A stretch of DNA of 64,000 nt, from positions 124,001-188,000 of the forward strand of contig JAANDG010000250.1 in NCBI GenBank assembly GCA_036852015.1. The letters are read 5' to 3'. Position numbers and translations under genes: made by a program. The stretch is from Pelodera strongyloides (Eukaryota > Nematoda > Chromadorea > Rhabditida > Rhabditidae). The notes beneath the pieces are model-generated. The model was not told the DNA's origin. It worked only from the letters and a program-made list of their open reading frames with translations, and did not search any database. Positions 47,515 to 59,600 of the stretch are shown here, piece after piece. The first letter of the stretch is position 1. The number at the start of each line of letters is the position of its first letter.

Positions 47515-47669
47515 GAAGTTCCCTCATATGTCAGGATGCCCGTTACGCGTTCCTCAGTTGGTTTTATTGTGCTACCACTGGACCCATAACCGTGTTGATA
47601 TGCAATTTTTGTTACTATTGCTAATTACTAATGACTTCATCTGCAATAAATACATACTTGACTAGTAGA

Positions 47670-47900
47670 GTTATTCCACGGCAAACTGTTCGGCCAGGTA
47701 CCGTAGTGAATGATGTCAAAAACGTTTTTACGGTTTATATCCGTCCATGCGCATTATTTCTCTACATAATAATTGTTAAACGAATGAAGTTCATTCGTAC
47801 GATTATAAAACGGTGTTTCCCATATGTACTGTCCTAAAAGAGCAAAAAATGAATTGATTCTGACTACGGTACCTGGCCGAACAGTTTGCAGGGGAATAAC
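47670..47900. mobile_element. Terminal-inverted-repeat MITE
   Basis: The end GTTATTCCACGGCAAACTGT continues CGGCCAGGTACCGTAG. It is inverted to CTACGGTACCTGGCCG then AACAGTTTGC and GGAATAAC. Length 231 bases; no coding capacity. Confidence 0.85.
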
Positions 47901-49750
47901 TTAAGAGCTCTAGGTATAAAGAAATGCGGTTTTCACAGTAATGTTTCTGAAATTCCGGACAATCTGTGCAACTAAATTGAGGAATGTTTTTATCGTGGGC
48001 CTTTCCCTTTAACTCTGTTTTTTTCCTTGCTTGTTTCGTAGCAATTGAGGTTTATCGTGACCGAAGCTAATTCTAGGGCGTGTTGAAGTGCCAGATACTT
48101 AGCGAGGCTAATTTGCTTTCCTCGAAGCGCAACTTCGTCCAATGTGTATGTCAGAAGCACGTTCATTCTAAGAAGCTACACATGCTGCTTTTTGTGAGCC
48201 TGATCCTGGGGGTGTGGGTACATACCTCCAGTGTACTATTTTCCTACCATTTCATGGACACCGTGTCGTTTCACAAATTAATCTAATGTTTTGCTTAGCT
48301 TGGCCAAGGTGTCTTTTTACCTTCTATTCTTACATTTTTTATCCTATTTATTTAAAATGCCTAGGTGTCTAGGTACCTTTTTTAGTAGGAGCTCTTCATC
48401 AGCTGCATTTTTTTGCTCATTTTTTTTATTTTTCAAATGGTGAGCAATTACTAATGTTGATTACTACCCTTGGGAATAATTTGGGGGAAAAAAACTTATT
48501 GTTTTTAACTATCCATTCGTAAAATTCACACAAAAGTAAAGTATGACGCGCGTGTTTTACCCTCGTGTCTAATGAAGAACTGTTCACAAAATATCAACGT
48601 TATTCTTTATTTTCTTATTATTATTTTCATAACGAATCACCACCTTTGTGAAGTCATATATGTTGCCTTGACGATGTGCAAGATAAAGGAATTATTTTTT
48701 TGATCACGAGACAATTCTGTAGTTTATTCAAGTAAATATTTTCAATATGCGGTTAATTTTTAAAAGATGAGTCGTTGCTCTAAAGATATTTTGAAGAAAA
48801 ATCTCGATATCCACGTGCGTTTTCGCAGAACAGTTCGCTATGACGCAATAGGGACACAATTTGCATATAGTACATGCGGGTGTATTTGTTCAGCGTATTT
48901 TACAAAACCACGTGACATACCGCTTTAAGCGTTTCGACTTTCTGGCATGGTATTTTGAACATGTTTACTGTTTACAGCATTGCTTTGCTAATAATTCCTT
49001 GCTTTGTTAATAATTCAATATTCCGCAAGAAACCGAAGGACAAAATAGCGCAAGGACAGCATTCGGCTTTTATATAGAAAACAATGCATTGATTACGTTA
49101 CATGAAAGGTTTTTGCTTGTTTTCTCAGCCGTTTAATTCCACTATCGCAGAACTAATTAATATTTGGAATATGTGTAAATGACAAGTGTACGCAAGCCAG
49201 TCCCACAGAAAGCGTAGCCTCTTGACTCTTGCCAGTTGTTGCGTTGTGAAGCGTGGTAACTTAGGGTTATTGCATATCATCAATAAACTATTAATAGATA
49301 AGTCATTTTAAAGGCCAAGCGCCTTACCCTTCAGCTAAGACGATCAATTTGTCATCATACATTCATACTGAATCACTCGTTAGTTTTCTCGTAAATTATA
49401 TTTTAGTTCCTTTCTACTTCACGTCCAAACATTAATAGTGTAGTGAAAATTAAAATTAAATATTAAACATTAAACATTAATAACATTCATGTCCAAATAT
49501 TAATAATGTAGAGACATTTATACTTTATCAGTTATATCAGTTATTAGCCGTATAAGTATACCAAAGCATAGTTGTATTCGCATTTGGCATATGGCCTAGA
49601 ATTTTTTTGCGATTCTTTGTTAATATTTGATCTCTTTCCTTCTCTATAAGTGTTTTCTTCGGGGTTCCACGCTTGAAAGCTTTCCATTGCTTTCGCTCGT
49701 GTTTTTATGCGAACCTCAAGTTTAAAAATGGATTTTCAAGTTTAAAAATT

Positions 49751-49769
49751 CCGTTTTTAGAGGCTAAAA
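49751..49769 (+). promoter_or_regulatory. Probable spliced-leader acceptor of the lmd-3-like gene
   Basis: CCGTTTTTAG ends at 49760, ten bases before the ATG at 49770, with no upstream exon recognised. The site supports the chosen start. Confidence 0.5.
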
Positions 49770-52700
49770 ATGCTGACGGACAGGCTGAAGAGCAGCTTCC
49801 GTATCAATAGAATGAAGGTAAATTTCTATTCTTTTGCTTTGGGTTTTGTTTCACTTTAGAGGGGAAAACCGCTGCCAAACATCGCGCATATGTGTTCTTA
49901 TTCCTAATTAAGGAGCCCCTTGGCCAGGTTTTCGCATTATGTTGGGTGTGCGGACAAATGTGTGCTCCTAACTGTAAGGAAAAATACTTAAGCCGCAGGT
50001 GCGCCAACTAGAATTGAAAACCTGTGGCGCAGCCCCCGCGCACACTTAGAGGGCGCGGACTCTCTTGTTGTGGGCGGAAATGGCACGCAGTTGCAACTCA
50101 ACATCTACGTGGCGACGTTGTCGCACAATAGTTTTTCTGCGGCGTCCTTCTGCTCACTTTAGAAGTGCTAACGGTGTAACCTTTCTACTTACGCCCGCCC
50201 TTTGTTTATTTTCCCATCGTAAAATGAATCAGCACTTGTTAACTTTTTTTTTAAACAATGTCTTTTAAAGGAGATGGTGCGTCAAAAGGCAATTTCCCTC
50301 ACGGACGCCGCCTTTCCGCATCCGATTCCGAGAACTGTGGTCAGTTTTAATTTTCTACTGTAAATATAAAACCTCGTATTTGTGTGACATGTGCTGGAAA
50401 CTGAGTTGTGAGTAATTATCACTGCCGGTAATTTCCAGTTACGTTTATATTACCGTATTTATTTAACAAAAAGACAAGGAGCAAGACCAATTGGAAGCAC
50501 CTCCTAGGTTCTATATGTATATGTTGTGGTTGAAACATACTACTCTCAGCCTACCTTTGTCCGAATTTTGGTTTGGGCACTGCTATCAAATTTTGCAAAA
50601 TGCTTTGCTTTTTGGTGCAATTGGCGGTGCGCCAAAAGTTCCGGGCAGGTATGATTGTGAGAGCAGCATGTTTCCACACTATATACATACATGCTGAACG
50701 TAAAATGTGTTTCTATGTAAACGCTGTCTACAATTAGTTGATAACTTTAGATGCTAACTTTTTCAGTGCCTCAGTAAACGAGTTGTTCTATTATGTGCAC
50801 TGTTTTGAACATTTCTTGTTGATTCTTCAAAGTTTAGCGGTATCCGTCTACCGGTCTACCTACGTAAAAAAAGTGCGAGAAAATTACTACTTACATAACT
50901 CTCTAAAAGAAAATGTAACAAAAACTCATGTATAAAAAGAATGGATAAACTATATTAATTACCCTAGCTATTAATTACTATCATATTTTATGAAGAGAAA
51001 AGGTTAGAGGTTAGAGGAATCCACGTGTACGTTATATTTACATAGTTTTATCAATATTTATATGTACACAAGCCTCGCTGACCGAAAAAAATAAGAATTC
51101 TTAAAAGTGAATTATCCATTGCGTGAAATATCGCTCACAATTGAGATTAATTGCGCCTTCACGAGGCTGAAAGGGATTCTATATAGAATATCCAATAGAT
51201 CGTACATTTTCTTTTCAAATTTAAATTCTTTGCATTGGTTGTTAGGTGAGAAAGGAAGTGCGGAGTATTATTGAAAGAATTGTACATTTTGAAATATAAA
51301 CTAGCCCCAGAAGGACAACATTAGAAAACGTTTACACCTCGACTTTTCAAATAAAGTATATGTTTATAGTAAAGTTTCGAGTAAAGTCTATGACAACTGT
51401 TTCATCGGACGTCGTACTTTACAACGTAGTGTTCTGCCAAACTGCTCGGGAAGCTGATTTTGACATCGTCAAGTTACCTAGCCTTCATTTCTAAGTCTAT
51501 TATTTAGCATTCTATAATTTAGTGTATTAGTTTGTTTTTACATTTTACTCTGATCAAAATTGAGAACCTTTTTTTTTATTAATTCTAGTGCGTTTATTGA
51601 TAAACATAGTACCGTGTTTCTATTCGTACAGATTTGAGTTTCGAACCTAATTATGGTTATTTTTTGAATACTTTGGTCTATATGCAGATCCTTCAGTGTG
51701 TTGTGGTGAGCTTCTTTATTCCAACACTCTGAATTCTGTGCACCATTCCAACTTCCATGGAGCGTGCCTCTGTATATACAGATCGGCCCTTTGACAGAAT
51801 TAAAGCGAAATACAGGCCGGTTTTTGAAACGCATCGTGTACTGCTGAATTCTTACGTATTTATGCAAAGTTGTTCGAATTTAGCTCGATTTTTTATTCTA
51901 ATTTATGTTCATTTGCATAAGTTGCATAAGAATGATGGCGTACTCGATGTGTTTCAAAAGGGGTCCTGTATTTCGCTTTAAACTCACAATCAGTTCGGTT
52001 AAAACTTAAAAAGAGAGGAAAATTCTTTACTCCTTTTGTTCGAAAAGTTTTCGGCGGCTCGAAGGGAGCCGAAAAAATGCCCGCCCGGCCGACAATTGCT
52101 TGCCTATTGGTTTTTTTCCCTCCATTCTAAAGCTTCTTCTTCTTCGTTTGTTTTGTTTTGTTTAGCGCGAAATATCGGATTCGGGAAACTTTCCCGATAA
52201 AATTTGTCTAATATAATTATTTCATTGATGATTTTTTTTTGTAATACGTAGAAGCTACAAATAAGTTAATAGCTGCAGAGGGCATGTTGTTGGGTTAGGA
52301 TGATACATACTCCTCTGGAATGTGCATTCAGAAAGCCGGTGAGCCACAGGTGCGCCAGAAGTGTGCGAATAAAACAAATTCCTTGTTTATGTTCACGGCA
52401 CGAGAGCTTGGCCGCGCACACTGGGCCACAGAACGCACCTATTTTTGTGGTGGCGCACCAGCCATAGGTTCAACATGATCGCAGCTAATTATGTAGTCAT
52501 ATTGTTAAGTACATACATGTATATTATATAAGCCTGCTCGCAATAAAGATAGGGTCTTAGTCTTTACTTCTCTTTCTTCTTACCTCTCCCACCCTCTTTT
52601 ACTTATAATAAATCATGTTGCCACGTAAGGGTAGGGTTTCTTAGTTAGGTCTATACATCGTGACTCACGAGTTCTAAACTCATTCCACTGCTGGTTATCA

Positions 52701-53646
52701 TGTTAGAGACCAGCCTAAGTTGCTCTTTAACTTTATGGCTTTGGTTTTGACATTACGCGTTGTGTAAAAGGTAAAGTGGACTGTAGCCTACTAGCTTCAA
52801 ATCCGCAAAACGTTATCCCGTTGAGGATTCATCTTTCAAGAATAAACTTCGTTAAACTTCCTTTGAATTCAGAAATTCGGATGTCTCAGTTTTGGAGATT
52901 TGCCCTTCTGCTTTTTTTCTCCTTTCTGAAAAAGTTGATGTTGTTACCCATCAGGAGACTTCTACCCTTTTTTTGGGCCCCACTCAGTTTCTCACTCACT
53001 CTCTCTCTCTTTCCTTCGCTCTCTCTCTCTCACCCTCTTTCCTTCTCTCTCTCTCTCTCTCTCTCTCCCTCTCTCTCTATTTCCCTCTCTCCCCATTCAC
53101 CAAAAGAAGACAACTTACAGGATCTTCTCAGAAATTCTTCGTTTGAAGAAGAAACGTTCTAGTTTCAGAGCTTTGATACGTAAAATTATTTATTTATGAG
53201 TGACGCAGTCGAACACGGATGAGCACCTTTCACGGTTATAGGGTGTCAAAGTTTATGCTAGTACGCGTGACCGTAGTTCCGTGCGTTTTGATTGTTTATG
53301 AGAATGAATGGGCACTGATGTTCCTTTACAAAAAAAAAAAGTTCCGCGGTTTCCGCCGCAACAGAGCCGCCGCGTCGCCGAGCACTTCGTTACACCTGCG
53401 GTGCGGAATTGTTGCGCGCTTGTGGCACACCAGCCGCCCCCCACCCCCAGCAGGAGAGCGCCAATATGAATGTGTTCCAATATTATATGTATTTTGTATA
53501 TATAATCGAAATACGTAAACCCATAAAAGGTTGGTCACCTTTTCGATAAAACAATTCGCTCTCTCGTTTTCAGTTTGTTTCGAATTTTGGGGTCAATCAA
53601 CAACAACAAAAAGGAAAAGAGAAGAGAGAGGTGAATAGATGAATAT

Positions 53647-53683
<37 letters not shown>

Positions 53684-56600
53684 AGAGGGGGTAAATGAGA
53701 GAAAGTAGAAGCTTCGACACACTACGCTGAATTGATTCCACGGTCTTTTTGCCTAAACCAGGTCCGAAACTACCAAAAAGTGTTTAGGAATAGAGGAGAG
53801 CCGGGAAAGACTAGATTGTCGTTTACACAAGGTTTATACAGACAACCTTTGTCCACAAGGACTCATCGTAGTCGAAAATCAATATTTAATTGTTTCATTT
53901 AACAATAGTTAGTGTGATTTTGGTGATGTATGTGGTTTATATTATAGAAAACGTGCTTTGAAAGACACATGAAGCCGTAAGTAGGAAGTTTATCCAAAAT
54001 TCAAGGTTTGATCTTTTAAGTTGTGCTAAACCTACCGTAGTCGAAGAAAAATAGGTCTATTTTTCTGCACGCTCTCTCAAATTTCCATTGTCTCTATTTA
54101 GGCAAAATGCATGCAAAAGTCCAATGGTGTTTGTTCGGAAGCACTTCGGGAGAGTGTTTCTTTTGTTATCGATGTTTGTTACAACTTAAATTGGGAATCA
54201 ATATATAATGTATGATGTTCGCGCCAAAATAATAAGTTGCCGTTGGTGTTGCTTATCACTATATCTACAAAATGTATCGTTAGACTCTGAAAAGACGAAC
54301 CTGCGACCTGCTAAGGAACGTATTTGCATTATACTTTTGCAAATCGATGGTTTTTATATCCCCTATTTTATGGTGTCTCATCGGGACGCGCTTTCCTAAC
54401 CTAAATTTAACTTAGTTCTATTGTTTCGTGTTTTTTTTTGCAGTTAAACTTGACTTATCTATGATATATTTTCCGTTTGTTTGAATAAGGGATGGATGTA
54501 ATCAGACGCCGTTCTTTTGCTTAATTGTCTTCTTATCAATTTCCAGTGTGTTCTTATCATTTTCGGAAAAGGACACGAAATCGGCCTAGTTTTTTAAATT
54601 CCTGATCAATTATACCAATTGATTTTCCTGACTTGTATCATTGTTTCTTTTCCATTCCACTTATCTAGTTAAGGGCGCGTTCGGGTTGCTCTTTCCGAAA
54701 GAGAAAGAGTCAAAAACCCCGTTCGGGTTGGACCTTTCCGAAAGGATTTAATGCTTTGTGAAAGTGAAAAGTACAGTACACACTTTCCGTGAACACGCAG
54801 GGGTTTTCGTTTTAAGACTTGAATCGATTTAATTGTGCACTGTGCATTTCCTTCCGGTCTCGTGCACGTACTGCCATGTGCCTGCGGGCAGGTCGGCGGT
54901 CGGGAAAAAATACAATGCCGAAATTGTGCACAAGTGCGCAGACCGTGCACATTCAAATAAAAAATAAAACCCCTGCGTGTTCAAGGAAAGTGTGTACTGT
55001 ACTTTTCACTTTCACAAAGCATTAAATCCTTTCGGAAAGGTCCAACCCGAACGGGGTTTTTGCCTCTTTCTCTTTCGGAAAGAGCAACCCGAACGCGCCC
55101 TAAACTCGATAATAATGATTAGTTCTGTAATTTTGTTGTCTCTGACTCCAATAAGCTTTCCAGGGTTACCATAACTGTAGTTCTTAATCCTTATTCCTTA
55201 TTTAGAAGCACGATCTGGGATTTTCAGGTTGAAATAGTTCTTACTCTCGTAAAAGTTACTCAAACTCACTCACTCTCTATTCTTCGATTATATCATTTTT
55301 CATTTTGTTGATCTTTTTCTCAGAATAAACCCAAAGTTTTATTTCTATATGGGTTCAAAAAATACCGAAATTTCAACTTTCAACATATGGATGGATGTAT
55401 TTCCTTTGAAATATGAGCTCTCATTGTGTTCAATATCTACATCCTGTGTCAACTAATTGGTTGTTTATTTGGTAGGGATTTAGCCCGAGCCTACCTAATC
55501 CGCTATTCTCTTCTCGTTCTCGTTAAGTGCAAAAATACGTCGACTGCAATCTATCGATTTTTCGGGTTATCTCCTGTTTTCTATTATTTCTCGTTTTTTT
55601 GTCCCTTTTCGTGGACAATTTATTGACTACTAATAACAAGTGTTAAAAATAAGATTTAAAAAAACTGTCAAAGAATGAAAGTAAATTGATTTCCACTATT
55701 CTGGAATGACTTTCACCAATTTCATTCTCCTATAAACACTTTCCCATTAACGTAAACACAATTCATTGATTCAAGCCTCAAGCAATCAATCATGTGTTGA
55801 AAATATGTCTTTTGCATTAATTAATATTTTTTTTATTATTTTTTTATTTTATTAAATATTATTATTTTGTTTTTCGCATTAATTATTATTATTCCAAATT
55901 AATATTATTATTATTTCAGATGGACTACACGGTTTCCGGCTCCGATACGCTGGAGCGAATAGCGGCCTTCCATGATTGCACTGTGGGCGAGCTAATGAAA
56001 ATGAACCGGCTCGGCGCCAGAATGGTCAGTCTTTTATTTATAATTTATATTAATTATCAGAGTTTATCTTCCTTATTCTTTTCCTGGCTACGCTAATTCG
56101 GACTTGCTAATTTAAAATTTAATTACTTTCTACTTCCTTCTCTTCTGGTCAGTCGAGTTCAAACGCTCGTTAATTGTGTAGGTTTAGCTTAACGTCTGGA
56201 ATTTTTAGCTAGAGGAGTGTGAAACCTGTAACCTGTAACGTTGTACTCAAATCTCAAATGTACAATTTTGACTTCTAATTAGCATCGCCGTATCGTTTTT
56301 TTAAAATCCGAATGTATTTTATGCTTGGTTCGCGTACACTTTTTTGAGATTAAACCCCCACCCCCACCGATGAAAGAGAGCTACAACTAGTGCTACATCT
56401 TCTTGCTCTTGGTATCTCTATGTATACTATACCTGTTTACTTACTTACTTGTGTGGTGTACACAATATTTTGCCTTGATTTACTTGCTCTCGGATAGTAG
56501 GAAATATTTGTGCAGGAATATTTGTCAATACTTTGTTTACTGCATAGTAGTGCACGCATGTGCAATTATTAGTTTTGCGTTCGTATAACGTAACAAACCG

Positions 56601-59600
56601 TACTTCGGTATTTCTATTGCTTTTATTTACAAATGAATTCTCGGATCACTAGTCAGCTCAGCTCATTCCATGTCTAGTTCAGTTGAAGAACGCATTGCAT
56701 GTTTCTTTAATGTTGGGAACCGGGAACCCCCACGTCTACGCTACCTCAGCTGATTCAGCTTCTATGCTAGCTGGTGTTACGTTACGTTTTTCACTCGTAT
56801 GAAATATCTATATTTTATTTTGTCTCAATTTGTCTGCCTTTTTTCTCCCTTTCAGTTCGATCAATTTCCCTGTTTCACAACAAAAGAAATCAAATTCAAA
56901 CCACCCTCGACTGAAATTTGAATACCCAAACTTGCACTTTCTATTTACAAACGTTTACTACTGTGGTACCGCCTGTTATTGATTTGCATAAGCGGGTTGC
57001 GGGTCACTTTTGTATAGTACAATAGTACTTTATTCGTCTATCAGTGCTCTATCTAATGCTTTCTTTTATTGACTGTGTGTGTCTTGATTGAGAACTCAGT
57101 TTGTAAAAAAATAAGAAGGTATATTACTTCATTGTAGGAATACCATGTTCCTTGTTGGCTTTCTATTCGGTTGACCACGTGCTTGAATTTATTGTTTCAT
57201 TCACCGATTCATCTTTTTGTAAAGATTTGAGTGGTTTGCTTTTCCCTTTTATTTTATCACGATGAACAATGACTGCTCGTAATTTTTTATCGATCTTCAT
57301 ATTTTGCAATTTGGTAGTTTGATTTGATTGTCTTATCGCCCTTATCGTAGTTTGTTAGCCAAGCCAAGCCACTCCATCTAGTCTAGTCCTTCTTTGGAAG
57401 CCTTAGTAACAGTAACTCATGCTCTGCTCCGCTAATGGCGCTAATTGAAGTTTTCCAATGCCTTCCTGCGCACTATGATGCGGAATAAGTGTATATGTTG
57501 GATATATGACAGTGTACGTTACGCAACGTAAGGTTAAATTTAATTACAATTTTTTTAGGTATTCCCCGGTCAGAAACTTCTCGTCCCTGTGCCCGTGACA
57601 ATGAATGATGAAGTTTTCGATGGTTCTTCTACTTCTAACTTGGCACCCAGCGTGAGTGGAGCACAACCTGCAGGTTAGTATTTTATGTTTGTTTATTAGT
57701 CACCCACCGTTTCTTTTTACCCTTTCCATGCAGCACTGTTTGATTGTTGTGTTCGTTGCGCTTCACCTTCAGTAAGTTTGGTCCAACTCTTTTCAAAATT
57801 AACGTAAACTACTCTTGTTTTTTGATATTGACACATTGAAACATCATCGTCGACAGATTGTTTGTTTCCTAATCATATCACTCTTTGGCTTGTTAATTGT
57901 TATGAAGCGAACTAATTATTAACATTGTGTTGGACTATTGGTTAGGTTAGTTGGATTGGATATTAACTCAAGATCTAAACCATTTTCCTGTACTACAATT
58001 CTGTGTGTTTTGTGTCACCATTGTTCCCTACCCCTACAATTTTCGAATTGCTTAATTGCTTTCCTTTCCACTGTCTTTGGCTACACTGAGGCTGAGGCAG
58101 TATTCACCAACACGCAAAGAGCCCTCCCTGGCCTCCCCAGGGATCTAACGAGTGCGAGAGCAGAAGAGATTCAGGGCGCTCGTGAGCCTAGGGGGGGGCT
58201 CCCTGAGTGTTGATGGATACGGCCTCTGATTACTCTCCATTGACCCTGTACACCTTCAATTAGCACGCTTCTTCAAACCTCGAAACGACGTCTTGGTGAA
58301 TCCGATATGACTCCCGGTGTTTGCTTCTTGTCGTCCGTCGCCCCTTCGTCCTCTTTATTACTGTGTGCATTCCTTTAGGTTTGTCGTACTGTCATGCACC
58401 CTCACCCTCCACCAATCCGTACTCTCTCGTTCGAATCACAAAGCGCAAAGATGGGGATTTGAATTTGCAGCCTGATTGGTTCGCGCAACCTGATGGTAAT
58501 CGATATTTCGGAAATTCCTGAATTCCTGGTCTAACGGTATCTGTGATTAACTACTGTTCGCCGTTTTCAATATCCGTTCCGCATAAACACTGTAATCTTT
58601 TATATACTGTAATCTTGCGTCGGGCGTCGCTCAAAACAGTTCCCACAGCTTTCATTTCGCAGCTTATGTTGTCAGTTGTCAGTGGTGTAAGTAAACATGC
58701 GTGTAATCAATGAATCCACTGATGCTACATTCTTACAAGTTTGTTTCATATATGCTCTCTTGCATTAAAACCCACAAACCCAGGTTTTTATTTGCGCCTG
58801 TTTTTACTTTTTATTCATTTTGCCCATTTCAACTTTGGGCAAGTTTGGTTCAAGTATTAATGTGGGTATGGAAAATCATTGCATCGATATAAATAGAATA
58901 CCTTAGTTTCAGCTGATGGAATCCGAAAAGGACCTGGGGGTGCTGTGCCGACGGTTCACCGTGGTTCCCTCGCAAAGACACAAAGTGCACCGGTGAAGAC
59001 GGACACTGTGGATTCAGAAGCGGACAAGGATTGCCTTCAACGATTCATCAAAATTAAGGTATGGTAATTGTACTGTAGTACGGTTTGACATTTGTTTGTA
59101 CCAAGGGGCAACCTCTGTATATTTTGTATTTTGTGTTCCGTTCCGGAATGGTAGGTTGTGAAACCGTACATGCTTACCGTCACCCCGAATTGTTTGATTG
59201 TTGTAATGTAACATAGAGTGCAGAGTTTCGAAGAGTTTTTGCATAACCTAACCGTAGACCGTCTATGTGTGCTCCCGATCTACGATTTGTTGAATAAAAA
59301 GCCACCAATTGAGTTTGCCTTAATTAGTTTTCCAATTTCCAGGTAAAACAGGTTACGGAATCTGACGGCACTGTCTCGGGCACGCTTATCGTCACTCCGA
59401 ATTGTTTAATGTTCGATCCCGATGTGACGCACGCTCTTGTGAAGGAAAAGGGAGCTGATCTGTATGGAATGGTGGCCAAGTAAGTCTTTCCATATATGTA
59501 TAATATAAGTATTTCCTTGGGAAGGGATGTGGTATTAGGGCAGAAATAGAATGTTCTCCTGGCTTACCATCGACTATTTAGCTTGTTTTTCGTTTATCTT

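Larger units (their letters stand above)
44828..49760. other. Spacer dominated by MITEs
   Basis: Holds inverted-repeat elements at 45326-45494, 46527-46869, 47382-47514 and 47670-47900. A 68-codon frame at 48080-48286 contains LLFVSLILGVWV, a membrane-like segment. It starts at a decent Met but has no supporting splice structure, so it is not called as a gene. The rest is AT-rich. Confidence 0.5.
50340..55919 (+). other. 5.6-kb second intron of the lmd-3-like gene
   Basis: Contains the TTAA-associated MITE at 51800, the Harbinger-like MITE at 54673, CT and GA microsatellites, and GC-rich inverted words around 52339-52460 and 53340-53455 (GGTGCGCC and related). No exon was recognised. Confidence 0.55.

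Noticed and set aside
48080..48286. Small membrane protein gene
   Set aside because: There is a hydrophobic stretch after a Met, but no splice context, no polyadenylation signal placed for it and no recognisable family.
54669..55174. Frames of 65-95 residues on both strands
   Set aside because: They lie inside the inverted repeats of the TAA-flanked MITE.
58080..58213. GC-rich open frame resembling an exon
   Set aside because: The segment is an imperfect inverted repeat, and using it would break the good phase match between the exons at 57559-57673 and 58913-59058.
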